DNA from: CALVGQ01 sp031551965
GTDB taxonomy: Bacteria; Bacillota_I; Bacilli_A; Erysipelotrichales; Erysipelotrichaceae
Direction of reading: 5' to 3'
DNA length: 64,000 nt
Assembly (NCBI GenBank): GCA_031551965.1
Contig: JAVBMW010000003.1
Span: 1-64,000, forward strand
Of this stretch, positions 63,068 through 64,000 are shown in pieces. Position numbers and translations under genes: made by a program. Within the stretch, counting starts at the first letter, position 1, and each line of letters opens with the position of its first letter. The notes beneath the pieces are model-generated. The model made no database searches and had not been told where the DNA came from. It worked only from the letters and a program-made list of their open reading frames with translations.

Positions 63068-64000
63068 ATGGCAAGAATTAAACAAATGAATGAGCATTTG
63101 ACTAATATGATCGCTGCTGGAGAAGTAGTTGAACGTCCAATGGGGATCGTCAAAGAATGCATAGAAAATTCCATTGATGCCCACGCAACACGGATCGAAG
63201 TATGGATTACTCAAGGTGGTATTGAAGAAATCGAGATTGCCGATAATGGGATGGGAATGGACAAAGAAGACGCTTTAATGGCGTTTGAACGTCACGCTAC
63301 CAGCAAGATATCGGATGTCAATGATTTATGGACGATCGCAACATTGGGTTTTAGAGGTGAAGCTTTACCTTCTATTGCCTCTGTTTCATCAGTAGAACTT
63401 CGTACCAACAATACTGTTGATTCTACTCGTGTTGTGATTGACTATGGAACAGTCTCTAAAGTTGAGCCTTTTGGCTGTAATCCGGGTACGGAAATCGTGA
63501 TTCGTGGTATATTTCAAAAAACACCAGCTCGTTTGAAACACTTAAAATCTGCACAATATGAAGCAGCACTAGTGAGTGATGTAGTTCAAAAATTTGCGTT
63601 AAGTCATCCAGAAATTGCATTTCGTTTAATGATTGATGGAAAAGAAACATTCAAAACTTTTGGTACAAATAATCTTCAAGAAGTCATTTTTGCGATTTAT
63701 GGAAGAGATGTCGCTAAAAATACCTTTGAAATCAAAGGGGAAGATTTTGATTCTAAAGTTACAGGCTATGGAGTGCTTCCTTCAATTTCAAGAGTGAATC
63801 GAAATTATATCCATATTTTTATAAATAAAAGGATGGTAAGATCTTTTAAACTTCAAAAAGCTATCAGTGATGCCTATCACCAATATATGGCAGATGATCG
63901 TTATCCAATAGCGATTCTTCATATTGAACTGGATGAACAATTGATCGATGTCAATGTCCATCCATCAAAATGGGAAATCCGTCTTTCCAAGGAACAACAA
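63068..64000 (+). CDS. mutL: DNA mismatch repair protein MutL, N-terminal part
   Basis: GHKL ATPase that couples MutS to downstream repair; 311 residues are in the window and the frame runs off the right end. ATP-binding motifs are IENSIDA, EIADNGMGM and ATLGFRGEAL, followed by DVNVHPSKWEIR. CAGGTGG precedes ATG 63068. Whether the C-terminal endonuclease motif (DQHAxxER-type) is present cannot be seen. Confidence 0.97.
   Translation, partial: MARIKQMNEHLTNMIAAGEVVERPMGIVKECIENSIDAHATRIEVWITQGGIEEIEIADNGMGMDKEDALMAFERHATSKISDVNDLWTIATLGFRGEALPSIASVSSVELRTNNTVDSTRVVIDYGTVSKVEPFGCNPGTEIVIRGIFQKTPARLKHLKSAQYEAALVSDVVQKFALSHPEIAFRLMIDGKETFKTFGTNNLQEVIFAIYGRDVAKNTFEIKGEDFDSKVTGYGVLPSISRVNRNYIHIFINKRMVRSFKLQKAISDAYHQYMADDRYPIAILHIELDEQLIDVNVHPSKWEIRLSKEQQ

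Overview
The window is a low-GC Gram-positive (Firmicutes) chromosome segment, most plausibly from the Erysipelotrichia (Erysipelotrichaceae-like). This rests on the AT-rich base composition, the order rplK-rplA-rplJ-rplL-(RsmC-like)-rpoB-rpoC, an RNA polymerase delta subunit gene (rpoE) next to argS, several beta-glucoside PTS genes, and an RpoB with Asn at the position of E. coli His526, a state described for the related Mollicutes. The genus is not determined. No tRNA, rRNA, CRISPR array, insertion sequence or prophage was seen.

Layout. 1-1.8 kb: the end of a cellobiose-type operon (partial 6-phospho-beta-glucosidase plus EIIC). 1.9-12.8 kb: a 2927-residue repeat-rich surface protein followed by an AgrA/AgrC-like LytTR regulator and sensor kinase. 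12.8-24.5 kb: a GNAT gene, then the ribosomal protein and RNA polymerase cluster with its own promoters, a probable L1-type leader hairpin and an L10-leader attenuator. 24.5-29 kb: a probable AbiEii toxin remnant, a metallophosphoesterase, a DUF6323/DUF6179-like pair, ispF and a DUF4438 gene. 29-39 kb: small membrane proteins, an M32 carboxypeptidase, an HD phosphohydrolase, a 58-residue small membrane protein, glutamate dehydrogenase, a PadR-controlled three-part flavodoxin/SCP2/membrane fusion, and a class A penicillin-binding protein. 39-41.4 kb: the DUF1934-argS-rpoE housekeeping operon. 41.5-49.4 kb: an Rpn-type nuclease, then a LacI regulator divergent from an AtuA/CoA-transferase/thiolase/CocE-hydrolase operon. 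49.5-55.7 kb: a cellobiose-type PTS operon (EIIC, phospho-beta-glucosidase, EIIB, ChbG deacetylase) divergent from a ceramidase-like hydrolase and an RpiR regulator, with a consensus cre site. 55.8-59 kb: small unknown, immunity-like, double-GNAT and FUSC genes and a second ChbG. 59-64 kb: a repeat-rich intergenic region, a Fic-like gene bracketed by 43-bp palindromic repeats, then mutS and the start of mutL.

How the genes work together. The housekeeping genes are conserved. The accessory genes form compact regulator-plus-effector loci with visible operators: PadR with the flavodoxin fusion, LacI with the acyl-CoA operon, RpiR and probably CcpA with the beta-glucoside operon, and LytTR signalling with the giant adhesin. 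The strongest unusual signals are the repeat-bracketed Fic gene, the RpoB rifampicin-site residue and enlarged lobe, the flavodoxin/SCP2/membrane fusion, the acyl-CoA operon with overlapping palindromes, and the small membrane protein opposite gdhA.
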